Both the position numbers and the translations under genes were made by a program. The notes beneath the pieces were generated by a model. The model saw nothing but the letters and a program-made list of their open reading frames with translations, did no database searches and had not been told where the DNA came from. DNA of 64,000 nucleotides from Lentzea nigeriaca (GTDB lineage: Bacteria; Actinomycetota; Actinomycetes; Mycobacteriales; Pseudonocardiaceae). Location: the NCBI RefSeq assembly GCF_016907955.1, contig NZ_JAFBCX010000010.1, positions 230,029-294,028 on the forward strand. Reading direction: 5' to 3'. Shown in pieces: positions 24,570 through 33,896 of this stretch; position 1 is the first letter of the stretch, and the number at the start of each line of letters is the position of its first letter.

Positions 24570-25340
24570 GTGATGTGGAGGCCGGTGTTGATCGCGGCGG
24601 CGGTGGTTGTCACCATCGTCGCCGTGGTCTTCGCCTTTCAGCGCAAGCTGATCTACTTCCCCTCCCCCGGTCCGTTGCCGTCCGCGGAGGAGGTTTTGCC
24701 TGGTGGGCGCGATGTGCGGCTGGTGGCGGCGGACGGTCTGCTGCTGAACGGCTGGCATTTCGAGGTGTACGACGCGCCGGCGACGGTGATCGTGTTCCCC
24801 GGCAACGGCGGCAACCGGCTGGGGCGGGTGCCGCTGGCGCGGGCGCTGACCGAGCGCGGGTTGTCGGTGTTGCTGTTCGACTACCGCGGCTACGGCGACA
24901 ATCCGGGTGTGCCCTCGGAGGAGGGTCTGACCTATGACGCGCGGGCGGCGCTGGATCTGATCGACGGTCCGGTGATCTACTTCGGCGAGTCGCTGGGGGC
25001 CGCGGTCGCCGTCGAGCTCGCGACCTATCGGGCGCCTCTCGGGCTGGTGCTGCGGTCGCCGTTCTCGTCGCTGGCGGCGGTCGGGGCGCACCACTACCCG
25101 TGGCTGCCGGTGAAGATGGTGTTGCGGGACAAGTATCCCGTGCTCGAGCGGGTGTCCGCTGTGGACGTTCCGACGGTGGTGCTGCTGGGCACGGCGGACT
25201 CGGTGGTGCCGCCCGCTCAGAGCCGTGAGGTCGCCGCCGCCGCGAAGGCGAAGCTGGTCGAGATCTCCGGCGCCGACCACAACGACGAGGCGCTGTGCTC
25301 GGGTCCGCAGGTGATCGACGCGGTGCTGTCAGTCGGCTGA
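24570..25340 (+). CDS. membrane-anchored alpha/beta hydrolase (Bem46-like)
   Basis: The 256-residue protein has an N-terminal membrane anchor (about 5-22) followed by FQRKLIYFPSPGPLPSA, as in Bem46/YfhR-type hydrolases. The nucleophile Ser is in GESLGA, the Asp in GTADSVV and the His in GADHND. An oxyanion-type FPGNGGNR replaces the classic HGxx. The start is GTG 24570 or ATG 24573. The 3' end overlaps the convergent LacI gene by 12 bases. The substrate is unknown; an ester or peptide in the membrane region is possible. Confidence 0.87.
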   Translation: MMWRPVLIAAAVVVTIVAVVFAFQRKLIYFPSPGPLPSAEEVLPGGRDVRLVAADGLLLNGWHFEVYDAPATVIVFPGNGGNRLGRVPLARALTERGLSVLLFDYRGYGDNPGVPSEEGLTYDARAALDLIDGPVIYFGESLGAAVAVELATYRAPLGLVLRSPFSSLAAVGAHHYPWLPVKMVLRDKYPVLERVSAVDVPTVVLLGTADSVVPPAQSREVAAAAKAKLVEISGADHNDEALCSGPQVIDAVLSVG

Positions 25341-26363
25341 CGGCGCGATCTCGCCGGAGCCCCGGCGCACGAGGGCGGCGGGGACGACGGCGTGCACGGG
25401 TGGTGAGGTGTCGCCGTCGATGCGGGCGAAGATGAGCTCGGCGGCTTTGCGGCCGAGGCGGGGCACGTCCTGGCGCACGACGGTGATGCCGGGTTCGAGC
25501 ATGTCGGCGAGCGGGAAGTCGTCGAAGCCGATGAGGGCGACGCGGTGTTGCAGGCCGCGGGCGCGCAGCACGCGCATGGAGCCGACGGTGACCAGGTTCT
25601 GGGCGGTGAACAGCGCGGTGGGTGGTTTCGCGAGGTCGAGCAGCATCGCCGTGGCCGTTTCGGCGAGGTCGGCGCCGTGCAGGTCGGTGCGCACGAGCTC
25701 TTCGCGCAGGGTGAGCCCGGCCTGGGCGAGGCCTTCGAGGTAGCCGGTGTAGCGCTCCTGGCTGGTCCACAGGGTCCGGCGGTCGCCGAGGAACGCGATG
25801 TCGCGGTGGCCGAGCGAGGCGAGCTGCAGGACGGCTTCGCGGGAGCTTTCGCGGTTGGTGGTGGTGACGCAGTCGGTGCCGCCGAAGGTGGGTGGCCGGT
25901 CGACGAGCACCATCGGGGTGCCGCGGTCGCGTTCCTGCTGCAGGGCGTCCTGGTGGCCGCCGGCGGCCATGACGACGAGGCCGTCGACGCGGCGCGCGGA
26001 CAGCGACAGCAGCAGTTCGCGTTGCAGGGAGTGGTCGTCCTCGCTGCTGCCGGCGAGCACGAGGACGCCGTTGTGGCGGGCGCGGTCCTCGACGGCGCGC
26101 AGCAGCGCGGAGTCGAACGGGTTGGAGAGGTCCTCGAACAGCACGCCGATGGTGGCGCTGCGGCGGTCGGAGCGGCGCAGGCTGCTGGCGGTCAGGTTGG
26201 GCCGGTAGCCCAGGGTGCGGGCGGCGGCGCGGACGCGTTCGACGACCTCGGGGCCCGCGCCGGGCAGGCCGTTGATGACCCGCGAGACGGTCTTGGTGCT
26301 GACCTTCGCCAGGGCCGCGACGTCGCGCATCGTGGGTTCGCGTCTTTCGCCTGCATGATCCAT
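25329..26363 (-). CDS. LacI-family repressor of the sugar ABC operon
   Basis: The 344-residue protein has the LacI helix-turn-helix (TMRDVAALAKVSTKTVSRVI, then NGLPG) and hinge (RTLGYRPNLTASSLRR). A periplasmic-binding-like core follows (SATIGVLFEDLSNPFDS, DGLVVMAAGG, then VALIGFDDFPLADMLEPGIT). ATG 26363 is used because a GGTGG-rich leader precedes it. It is divergent from a sugar ABC operon, and the gap holds three related palindromic sites, so it should repress that operon and itself until its sugar binds. Confidence 0.92.
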   Translation of the reverse strand: MDHAGERREPTMRDVAALAKVSTKTVSRVINGLPGAGPEVVERVRAAARTLGYRPNLTASSLRRSDRRSATIGVLFEDLSNPFDSALLRAVEDRARHNGVLVLAGSSEDDHSLQRELLLSLSARRVDGLVVMAAGGHQDALQQERDRGTPMVLVDRPPTFGGTDCVTTTNRESSREAVLQLASLGHRDIAFLGDRRTLWTSQERYTGYLEGLAQAGLTLREELVRTDLHGADLAETATAMLLDLAKPPTALFTAQNLVTVGSMRVLRARGLQHRVALIGFDDFPLADMLEPGITVVRQDVPRLGRKAAELIFARIDGDTSPPVHAVVPAALVRRGSGEIAPSAD

Positions 26364-26379
26364 GTCCACCCACCTCGGG

Positions 26380-26393
26380 TAACGCTTGCGTAA
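26380..26393. promoter_or_regulatory. LacI operator-like site 1
   Basis: TAACGCTTGCGTAA is a near-palindrome with a central pattern like other LacI-family operators. It lies 17 bases upstream of the LacI start and may serve autoregulation. Confidence 0.45.
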
Positions 26394-26427
26394 CGCCCGC
26401 TTGTCGCTTCTTCTCCGCGAAAGCTAG

Positions 26428-26441
26428 CGTCAACGATGACG
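26428..26441. promoter_or_regulatory. LacI operator-like site 2
   Basis: CGTCAACGATGACG is nearly identical to the core of the perfect palindrome at 26515-26532, differing at one central base. It is in the middle of the divergent gap. Confidence 0.6.
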
Positions 26442-26514
26442 TAACGGAACCCCCGGTTCTCTATCTCTTACGTAGCCGAGCCAGCTCCATCCGATTTCGA
26501 CTCACACGGCCGGT

Positions 26515-26532
26515 TACGTCAACGTTGACGTA
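26515..26532. promoter_or_regulatory. LacI operator, perfect 18-bp palindrome
   Basis: TACGTCAACGTTGACGTA is perfectly symmetric with the central CG typical of LacI-family sites. It ends next to the GGAGGAG ribosome binding site of the first transporter gene, where a bound repressor would block transcription. Confidence 0.75.
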
Positions 26533-26541
26533 GGAGGAGTC

Positions 26542-27567
26542 ATGTCGCGCAGAGCGTTCGGGCTGACGGCGGCGGCGGTGCTGGCGCTGTCCGTGGCGGC
26601 GTGCGGGAACGGCGGTTCGTCGGGCGGCGGCGGCAGCAGCACGCTGGTGGGCCTGGTGACCAAGACCGACACGAACCCGTTCTTCGTGAAGATGAAGGAG
26701 GGTGCGCAGAAGGCGGCCTCGTCGTCGGGTGCGACGGTGCAGTCGTTCGCGGGCAAGCAGGACGGTGACAACCAGACGCAGGTCTCCGCGATCGAGAACC
26801 TGATCGCGTCGGGTGCGAAGGGCATCCTGATCACGCCGAGCGACTCGAAGGCGATCGTGCCGTCGGTGGACAAGGCGCGGGCGGCGGGCCTGCTGGTGAT
26901 CGCGCTGGACACGCCGCTGGAGCCGGCGTCCGCCGCGGACGCGACGTTCGCGACCGACAACTACAAGGCGGGTCTGCTGATCGGCCAGTGGGCGAAGGCG
27001 AAGTTCGCCAAGGACGGCAAGCAGGCCAAGATCGCGCTGCTGGACCTCAACCCGAACCAGGTGTCGGTGGACGTGCAGCGCGACCAGGGCTTCCTGGAGG
27101 GCTTCGGCGTCGACGTGAAGGACAAGAACAAGATCGGTGACGAGGCCGACCCGCGGATCGTGGGCCACGACGTGACCAACGGCGACCCCGCCGGTGGCCG
27201 CACGGCGATGGAGAACCTGCTGCAGAAGGACCCCGGCGTCAACCTCGTCTACACGATCAACGAGCCCGCCGCGGCCGGCGCCTACGAGGCGTTGAAGGCG
27301 GTGGGCAAGGAGAAGGACGTCGTGATCGTGTCGGTCGACGGCGGCTGCCCCGGCGTGAACAACGTGAAGGCGGGCGTGATCGGGGCGACGTCGCAGCAGT
27401 ACCCGCTGAAGATGGCGCAGCTGGGTGTGGAGGCGGTGGCGAAGTTCGCCAAGGACGGGTCCAAGCCGCAGAACACCGACACGGGCGTCACGTTGATCAC
27501 CGACCAGCCGGCCGACGGTGTCGAGTCGAAGGACTCGGCGTTCGGCCTGCAGAACTGCTGGGGCTGA
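26542..27567 (+). CDS. sugar ABC transporter substrate-binding lipoprotein (FrcB-type)
   Basis: The 341-residue protein has a lipoprotein signal with lipobox near Cys21 (LSVAACGNGG) and a Gly/Ser linker. A type 1 periplasmic binding domain follows (LVGLVTKTDTNPFFVKMKEG up to the end AFGLQNCWG). The end and the gene order (binding protein, permease, ATPase) match the FrcBCA group that imports fructose, ribose or mannose. The ATG at 26542 follows GGAGGAG. The gene is under the LacI-family regulator. The exact sugar cannot be told from sequence. Confidence 0.9.
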   Translation: MSRRAFGLTAAAVLALSVAACGNGGSSGGGGSSTLVGLVTKTDTNPFFVKMKEGAQKAASSSGATVQSFAGKQDGDNQTQVSAIENLIASGAKGILITPSDSKAIVPSVDKARAAGLLVIALDTPLEPASAADATFATDNYKAGLLIGQWAKAKFAKDGKQAKIALLDLNPNQVSVDVQRDQGFLEGFGVDVKDKNKIGDEADPRIVGHDVTNGDPAGGRTAMENLLQKDPGVNLVYTINEPAAAGAYEALKAVGKEKDVVIVSVDGGCPGVNNVKAGVIGATSQQYPLKMAQLGVEAVAKFAKDGSKPQNTDTGVTLITDQPADGVESKDSAFGLQNCWG

Positions 27568-27571
27568 GAAG

Positions 27572-28597
27572 ATGACGACTACGGCTACGAGGCCGCCGGC
27601 TCCGTTGCCGGAGCAGCGGGACCGCTCGGTGCTCACGCGGCTTCAGCACCTGTTGCACGCACAGGCGACGATCGGGCCGGCGGTGGTGCTGCTGGTGGCG
27701 GTGATCGTGTTCGCGCTGCTGTCGGAGCGGTTCCTGACGCCGGGCAACATCTCGTTGATCCTGCAGCAGGTCGCGGTGGTGGGCACGCTCGCGGTGGGGC
27801 AGACGATCGTGATCCTGACGGCGGGCATCGACCTGTCGTGCGGGGCGATCATGGTGCTGACGTCGATCGTGATGGCGAAGGTCGCGGCGGGCACCGGGCT
27901 GCCGGGGCTGCCCGCGCTGCTGCTGGGCTTCGCGGTCGGCACGCTGTGCGGCCTGCTCAACGGCATGCTGGTGACCAGGCTGAAGCTGCCGCCGTTCATC
28001 GTCACGCTGGGCACGCTGAACGTGTTCTTCGCGGTGAACCTCTGGTACTCGGGCAGCGCGACGATCCGCGGCACGGACATGCCGTCGCTGCTGCTGTGGA
28101 CCGGGCAGACGATCAACATCGGCGGCACGCGCATCACCTACGGCTCGATCATGCTGGTGGTCCTGGTGGCGGTGATGGCGTTCGTGCTCAAGAACACCGC
28201 GTGGGGCCGGCACGTCTACTCGACCGGTGACGACCTGGAGGCGTCTCGCCTGTCCGGCATCCGGACGGCTCGGGTGCTGCTGAGCGTGTACGCGACGGCG
28301 GGCCTGATCTACGCGGTGGCGGCGTGGACGCTGATCGGCCGGATCGCGTCGGCCAGCCCGCAGGCCGGGCAGACCGACAACCTGGACTCCATCACCGCCG
28401 TGGTGATCGGCGGGACGTCGTTGTTCGGCGGCCGCGGCGCCGTGGTGGGCTCGCTGATCGGAGCGTTGATCGTCGGTGTGTTCCGCAACGGCCTGGCGCT
28501 CGCGGGCGTGGACGTGCTGTGGCAGACCATGGCGGTGGGCGTGCTGATCATCGTGGCGGTCTCGCTGGACCAGTGGATCAGGAAGGTGAAGGCATGA
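27572..28597 (+). CDS. sugar ABC transporter permease (FrcC-type)
   Basis: The 341-residue membrane protein starts at ATG 27572, 4 bases after the binding-protein stop. It shows about 8-10 membrane helices. The family motif GQTIVILTAGIDLSCGAIMV is near residue 85, and a conserved segment AWGRHVYSTGDDLEASRLSG near 208 forms the coupling loop to the ATPase. It belongs to the ribose/fructose/xylose permease group. Its stop overlaps the ATPase start (ATGA). Confidence 0.92.
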   Translation: MTTTATRPPAPLPEQRDRSVLTRLQHLLHAQATIGPAVVLLVAVIVFALLSERFLTPGNISLILQQVAVVGTLAVGQTIVILTAGIDLSCGAIMVLTSIVMAKVAAGTGLPGLPALLLGFAVGTLCGLLNGMLVTRLKLPPFIVTLGTLNVFFAVNLWYSGSATIRGTDMPSLLLWTGQTINIGGTRITYGSIMLVVLVAVMAFVLKNTAWGRHVYSTGDDLEASRLSGIRTARVLLSVYATAGLIYAVAAWTLIGRIASASPQAGQTDNLDSITAVVIGGTSLFGGRGAVVGSLIGALIVGVFRNGLALAGVDVLWQTMAVGVLIIVAVSLDQWIRKVKA

Positions 28598-29364
28598 CCA
28601 CGCCGGTGCTGCAGGCCACTGGCCTGGTGAAGCGGTACGGCAAGGTGACCGCGCTCGCGGGCGCGGACCTGGAGCTGCTGCCCGGTGAGATCCTCGCGGT
28701 GATCGGCGACAACGGCGCCGGCAAGTCGTCGCTGATCAAGGCGTTGTCGGGGGCGGTCGTGCCGGACGAGGGCGAGATCCTCCTCGACGGTGAGCCGGTG
28801 TCGTTCTCCACCCCGATCGACGCGCGCAAGGCCGGGATCGAGACGGTGCACCAGTCGCTGGCGGTGTCGCCGTCGCTGGACATCGCGGCGAACCTGTTCC
28901 TGGGCCGGGAGAAGCGCCGTTCCGGTGTGCTGGGTTCGGTGTTCCGGATGCTCGACCGCCAGGGCATGCGCGAGGAGGCCCGCCGGCAGCTCGACGCGCT
29001 GGGGATCATGACGATCCAGAATCCCGGCCAGGCGGTGGAGACCCTGTCGGGTGGCCAGCGCCAGGCCGTGGCGGTGGCGCGCGCGGCGGCGTTCGGCAGC
29101 CGTGTCGTGATCATGGACGAGCCGACCGCCGCGTTGGGTGTGCGGGAGTCCCGCGCGGTGCTGGACCTGATCCTTCAGGTCCGCGACCGCGGGTTGCCGG
29201 TGATCCTGATCAGCCACAACATGCCGCACGTGTTCGAGGTGGCCGACCGCATCCACATCCAGCGCCTGGGCCGCCGCAAGGCGGTGGTGGACCCGAAGTC
29301 GGTGTCGATGTCGGACGCGGTGGCGATCATGACCGGGGCGATGGAGCCGCCGCAAGCCGCCTAG
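28594..29364 (+). CDS. sugar ABC transporter ATP-binding protein (FrcA-type, single domain)
   Basis: The 256-residue ATPase has Walker A GDNGAGKSS near residue 40, the signature LSGGQRQAVAVARA, Walker B VVIMDEPTAALG and the switch His in ISHNM. It is a single-domain protein, as in FrcA, rather than the double-domain RbsA type. It overlaps the permease gene by 4 bases and completes the three-gene import operon. The last two bases overlap a small gene relic on the other strand. Confidence 0.93.
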   Translation: MTTPVLQATGLVKRYGKVTALAGADLELLPGEILAVIGDNGAGKSSLIKALSGAVVPDEGEILLDGEPVSFSTPIDARKAGIETVHQSLAVSPSLDIAANLFLGREKRRSGVLGSVFRMLDRQGMREEARRQLDALGIMTIQNPGQAVETLSGGQRQAVAVARAAAFGSRVVIMDEPTAALGVRESRAVLDLILQVRDRGLPVILISHNMPHVFEVADRIHIQRLGRRKAVVDPKSVSMSDAVAIMTGAMEPPQAA

Positions 29365-29453
29365 GCGGTGCCGAACGGCTTGTCGATGACGTACCGCCAC
29401 CGGCCGTCCGCGCCTTTGCGTGCGACGTCGGTGGCGGTGCCCTTTGTGTCGCA
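29361..29453 (-). pseudogene. C-terminal relic of a SnoaL/DUF4440-like protein
   Basis: The minus strand from 29453 to a TAG at 29361 reads CDTKGTATDVARKGADGRWR followed by YVIDKPFGTA. This is the usual C-terminal strand of SnoaL/ketosteroid-isomerase-like proteins (DGxWRYVIDxPFGTA). Nothing of the remaining domain is found upstream, because the unrelated gene ending at 29465 comes next. It is therefore a truncated remnant without a start. Confidence 0.6.
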
Positions 29454-29464
29454 CCGGTGAGGCG

Positions 29465-29998
29465 CTATCGGGCGAGCTCGCGGATGACCGACTCCAGTGG
29501 CGCGATGACGTTGCGGGAGGCCATGAGTTCCTCGGAGACGAGCACCCTGTCGTGCTTGAGGCGGCGCCAGAACTGTCCTTCGACGGGGATCTGGACGACG
29601 TCGAGCTTGAAGACGGGTCTGCGGCGGAGTTCCTGTTCGAGCTCGGTGACCAGCTCGTGGACGGAGTTGGAGAAGCTGATCCTGATGTCGTCGCGCCGCT
29701 GGGTGTTCTCCGGTGTGGTGAAGGCACCCCACTCGTAGTAGGCCTCGCGCAGCTCGACGGGCAGGCCGACCGGTTCGCGGCCGTGGCCCATCGTGCTGCA
29801 GTCACGCCACCACCGGTCCCAGTCCTCGACGAGCTCCGGCGGGTACAGCAGGCCGGTGAGTCGCTGGACCGGTGGCGTGAGGCGCGGTATGGAGTCGGCT
29901 GCCGGTGTGCTGATACCGAGCGCGTCACGGACGAACAGGGCGAACGTGCCGCCGTCGCCGCTTGAGATCACCCAGGTGGAATCCCCCGAGAACTTCAT
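29465..29998 (-). CDS. hypothetical protein
   Basis: The 177-residue product starts MKFSGDSTWVISSGDGGTFA. It is soluble, acidic in the first half and rich in charged helices in the second (VHELVTELEQELRRR, then LESVIRELAR). No signal peptide or membrane segment is visible. No known domain was recognised. It lies 16 bases downstream of hrpA on the same strand and may share its transcript. Upstream bases give a modest purine-rich ribosome binding site. Confidence 0.72.
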   Translation of the reverse strand: MKFSGDSTWVISSGDGGTFALFVRDALGISTPAADSIPRLTPPVQRLTGLLYPPELVEDWDRWWRDCSTMGHGREPVGLPVELREAYYEWGAFTTPENTQRRDDIRISFSNSVHELVTELEQELRRRPVFKLDVVQIPVEGQFWRRLKHDRVLVSEELMASRNVIAPLESVIRELAR

Positions 29999-30014
29999 GC
30001 TCCACGGTAGCGGC

Positions 30015-33000
30015 TCACAGCGGCACGGCGTCCAACGCCTTGTAGATGCGCTTGTCGCTGACGGTGTACCGGGTTCCGATGGTCTGGGCGAAGTACGACA
30101 GGCGCAGTTCCTCGATCATCCACCGGATCTCGTCGAGCTCCGGCGCGGGTTCGTCGGCCGGTGTCTGTGCCCGCAGCTCCCGGTACTCGGCGTGGACCTG
30201 GTGGACCTTCTCGGTCCATTCCAGGTCACGGCGCGGGTTCTCGGGTAGCTTCTCGATCCGCCGTGCGACGCCCTTGAGGTAGCGCACGAGGTCGGGCAGC
30301 CGATCATAACCGGTCTGGGTGACGAAACCCTTGTACACCAACGAGTTGAGGTGTGCGCGGATGTCGGCGACCGAGTCCGGGGCGCCCTTGAGCGCGTTGA
30401 GCTTGAGCTCGGCCTCGTGCGCGGCTTCGAGGACTTTGCGGACTTCCTGGACGACGACCCAGGTGGTGTCGTTGAGCGCCGCCTGGACCTTCTTCAGCTG
30501 CAGCGCGTAGGCCTTGGCGTCCCAGGCGGGTTCGCCCATGAGCCGGTCGACGGCGGCCGTGATGCAGTCCGACAGCAGGGCCGCGACGCCGCCGTGCGGG
30601 TTGCGTGTCAGCGCGAGCTTGGCGGCGTTGTCGAGGTGGCGCTGCAGGTGTTTGACGGGCGAGTTGATGCCCATCAGCAGCAGTCTGCGCACGCCGCGGC
30701 GGTGGGCGTAGGCCTGGCGGCCGGGGGTGTCGAGGACCTTGATCGCGACCGCGGAGCTCTGGTCGACCAGGGACGGGTAGGCCGTGACGGTGATGCCGGA
30801 CTGGCGTTGCTCGATCGTGCGCGGCAGCGCGTCGAAGTCCCAGGTGGTGAGGCCGGTGCGTTCGAGGTGGCCGGCGGCCTGGCTGAGCGACTCGCGGACC
30901 TCGTCGCGCAGTTTCTCCTTCAGCGCGGCGATGTCCTTGCCCTCGGCGAGGGTGCGGTTGTGTTCGTCGACGACCTGGAAGGTGAGCTTGAGGTGGTCGG
31001 GGACGGCGTCGAACTGCCAGTCGTCGCGGTGCACGGTGACGCCGGTGAGGGCTTTGAGCTCGCGTTCGATGCCGCCGAGCAGGGACGTCTCCGCGGGGTT
31101 GATGCGGGCGAGCACGGCGGTGGCGACGTCGGGGACGGGAACGAAGTTGCGGCGGATCTGCTTGGGCAGTGAGCGGATGAGCGCGACGACGAGTTCGTGG
31201 CGCAGGCCGGGGATCTGCCAGGAGAACGCGTCGTCGTCCAGCGTCGTGAGTGCCGGGAGCGGGAGCTGGACGGTGATGCCGTCGTTCTTCGTGCCGGGTT
31301 CGAAGTGGTAGCTGAGCGGGAGGGTCAGCTCGCCCTGGCGCCACTGGTCGGGGTACTGCTCGGGGCTCACGTCGGCGCGGTCGTTGACCAGCATGTCCTT
31401 GGTGAAGGTGAGCAGGGTCTTGTCCTTCTGCTTCTTCCACCAGGAGTCGAAGTGCCGGGCGGAGACGACCTCGGCGCCCACGCGCTGGTCGTAGAACTCG
31501 AACAGGGTCTCCTCGTCGACGACGATGTCCCGGCGCCGCGCCCGGTTCTCGAGTTCCTCGACCTCTTCGAGCAGGGCTCGGTTGGTGTGGAAGAACTTGT
31601 GGTGGGTGGTCCACTCCCCCTGCACGAGTGCGTGGCGGATGAACAGCTCACGGCTGAGTTCCGGGTCGATGCGCCCGTAGTTGACCTTGCGGCCGGCGAC
31701 GATCGGCACACCGTAGAGGGTGACCTTCTCCAGGGCGACGACGCTGCCGCGTTTGGCTTCCCAGTGCGGTTCCGAGTACTGGCGTTTGACGACGTGGTCG
31801 CCGAGGCGTTCGGCCCACTCGGGTTCGATCTTGGCGACGATGCGGCCCCACAGGCGGCTGGTCTCGACGAGTTCGGCGGCCATCACCCACTGCGGTGGTT
31901 TCTTGGCGAGGGCGGAGCCGGGGAAGATCGCGAACTTGGCGTTGCGGGCGCCGAGGAACTCCGTCATGGGACGTCGTTTCTCGCCTGGTGCCTGCTTTTT
32001 GAGGACGTCCTTGACGCCGATGTGGCTGAGCAGACCGGACAGCAGGGCGATGTGGATGTTGCGGGGGTCGCCGGGCTGCTCGCCCAGGTGCATGCCGATC
32101 TGCTTGGCGACCTGGCGCAGCTGCAGGTAGATGTCCTGCCACTCGCGCACGCGCAGGTAGTTGAGGAACTCGTTCTTGCACAGCTTGCGGAACTGGTTGC
32201 CGCTCAGCGCCTTCTGCTGCTCTTTGAGGTACTGCCAGAGGTTGAGGAACGTGACGAAGTCGGATTCGGAGTCCACGAACCTCGCGTGCTGCTGGGTGGC
32301 GGCCTCCTGCTGGTCGGCGGGGCGCTCGCGGGGGTCCTGAATGGACAGTGCCGCGGCGATGATCATGACCTCTTTGAGGCAGCCGGTGGTGTCGGCCTCG
32401 AGGACCATGCGGCCCAGGCGCGGGTCGACGGGCAGCTGGGCGAGCTTGCGGCCGATCGGGGTGAGCTTCTGCTCGCCGGCGCCCTTCTGGGCGGTGCTGA
32501 TGGCGCCGAGCTCCTGCAGCAGACCGATGCCGTCGTTGATGTTGCGCGAGTCCGGCGGGTCGATGAACGGGAACTTCGCGACGTCACCGAGGCCGATGGC
32601 GGTCATCTGCAGGATGACGCTCGCGAGGTTGGTGCGCAGGATCTCCGCGTCGGTGAACTCCGGCCGTGCCTCGAAGTCCTCTTCGGAGTACAGGCGGATG
32701 CAGATGCCTTCGCTGACGCGGCCGCAGCGGCCCTTGCGCTGGTTCGCCGAGGCCTGGCTGATCGGTTCGATCGGCAGGCGCTGGACCTTGAGGCGGTGGC
32801 TGTAGCGGGAGATGCGGGCGTTGCCGGGGTCGATGACGTACTTGATGCCCGGCACGGTGAGGCTGGTCTCGGCGACGTTGGTCGCGAGCACGACGCGGCG
32901 GCCGCTGTGGCGCTGGAAGACGCGGTGCTGTTCGCCGACGCTGAGCCGGGCGTAGAGCGGGAGGATCTCGGTGTTGCGGAGGTCCTCGGCTTTGAGGGCG

Positions 33001-33896
33001 TCGGCGGTGTCGCGGATCTCGCGTTCGCCGGAGAGGAACACGAGGATGTCGCCGGGGCCTTCCGCCTGCAGCTCGTGGACGGCGTTGATGATGCCCTGGG
33101 TCTGGTCGTCGTCCTCCTCGAGCGGCCGGTAGCGGGTCTCGACGGGATAGGTGCGGCCGGAGACCTCGATGATCGGGGCGTCGCCGAAGTGGGCGCTGAA
33201 GCGCTGCGGGTCGATCGTGGCACTGGTGATCACGATCTTGAGGTCGGGGCGGCGCGGCAGCAGCTGCTTGAGGTAGCCGAGCAGGAAGTCGACGTTGAGG
33301 CTGCGTTCGTGGGCCTCGTCGATGATGATCGTGTCGTAGCGGCTCAGCGTCTTGTCGGTCTGGATCTCGGCGAGCAGGATGCCGTCGGTCATGAGCTTGA
33401 CCAGGGTGTCGTCGCCGGACTGGTCGGTGAAGCGGACCTTGTAGCCGACGGTGTCGCCGAGCTTGGTGCCCAGCTCCTCGGCGACGCGTTCGGCGACGGT
33501 GCGGGCGGCGATGCGACGGGGCTGGGTGTGGCCGATCTGGCCGGTGATGCCGCGGCCGAGCTCGAGACAGATCTTGGGCAGCTGGGTGGTCTTGCCGGAG
33601 CCGGTCTCACCGGCGACGATCACGACCTGGTGCTTCGCGATCAGGTCCTTGATGTCGTCCTTGCGCTGGCTGACCGGGAGTTCTTCCGGGTAACCGATCT
33701 TGGGGACGGACTCCCTGCGCAGCGCGACCTTGAGCGCGGCCTCGTCGATCTGGGCGGCGATCTCCTCGGTGATCTTCTTGGCCGCGAGCGGGTCCTTGAC
33801 CTTGCGTACGCCGTCGAGGCGCCTGGCGAGCCGTCGTTGATCACGCGGCATGAGCTCGGGCAGGCGTTTGTGCAGTTCAGCGAGCGGGGTGTCCAT
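30015..33896 (-). CDS. hrpA: ATP-dependent RNA helicase HrpA
   Basis: The 1293-residue protein is full length for HrpA. It has an N-terminal extension, then the DEAH helicase core with GETGSGKT (96-103), DEAH (193-196), SAT and QRKGRCGRV. The helicase-associated and OB-fold regions follow, and then the long DUF3418 C-terminus (about 700-1290, beginning around LFIRHALVQGEW). HrpA acts on RNA; in E. coli it rescues stalled or collided ribosomes, which is known for the family and not shown here. The ATG at 33896 is about 270 bases from the divergent DUF4240 genes. Confidence 0.97.
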   Translation of the reverse strand: MDTPLAELHKRLPELMPRDQRRLARRLDGVRKVKDPLAAKKITEEIAAQIDEAALKVALRRESVPKIGYPEELPVSQRKDDIKDLIAKHQVVIVAGETGSGKTTQLPKICLELGRGITGQIGHTQPRRIAARTVAERVAEELGTKLGDTVGYKVRFTDQSGDDTLVKLMTDGILLAEIQTDKTLSRYDTIIIDEAHERSLNVDFLLGYLKQLLPRRPDLKIVITSATIDPQRFSAHFGDAPIIEVSGRTYPVETRYRPLEEDDDQTQGIINAVHELQAEGPGDILVFLSGEREIRDTADALKAEDLRNTEILPLYARLSVGEQHRVFQRHSGRRVVLATNVAETSLTVPGIKYVIDPGNARISRYSHRLKVQRLPIEPISQASANQRKGRCGRVSEGICIRLYSEEDFEARPEFTDAEILRTNLASVILQMTAIGLGDVAKFPFIDPPDSRNINDGIGLLQELGAISTAQKGAGEQKLTPIGRKLAQLPVDPRLGRMVLEADTTGCLKEVMIIAAALSIQDPRERPADQQEAATQQHARFVDSESDFVTFLNLWQYLKEQQKALSGNQFRKLCKNEFLNYLRVREWQDIYLQLRQVAKQIGMHLGEQPGDPRNIHIALLSGLLSHIGVKDVLKKQAPGEKRRPMTEFLGARNAKFAIFPGSALAKKPPQWVMAAELVETSRLWGRIVAKIEPEWAERLGDHVVKRQYSEPHWEAKRGSVVALEKVTLYGVPIVAGRKVNYGRIDPELSRELFIRHALVQGEWTTHHKFFHTNRALLEEVEELENRARRRDIVVDEETLFEFYDQRVGAEVVSARHFDSWWKKQKDKTLLTFTKDMLVNDRADVSPEQYPDQWRQGELTLPLSYHFEPGTKNDGITVQLPLPALTTLDDDAFSWQIPGLRHELVVALIRSLPKQIRRNFVPVPDVATAVLARINPAETSLLGGIERELKALTGVTVHRDDWQFDAVPDHLKLTFQVVDEHNRTLAEGKDIAALKEKLRDEVRESLSQAAGHLERTGLTTWDFDALPRTIEQRQSGITVTAYPSLVDQSSAVAIKVLDTPGRQAYAHRRGVRRLLLMGINSPVKHLQRHLDNAAKLALTRNPHGGVAALLSDCITAAVDRLMGEPAWDAKAYALQLKKVQAALNDTTWVVVQEVRKVLEAAHEAELKLNALKGAPDSVADIRAHLNSLVYKGFVTQTGYDRLPDLVRYLKGVARRIEKLPENPRRDLEWTEKVHQVHAEYRELRAQTPADEPAPELDEIRWMIEELRLSYFAQTIGTRYTVSDKRIYKALDAVPL

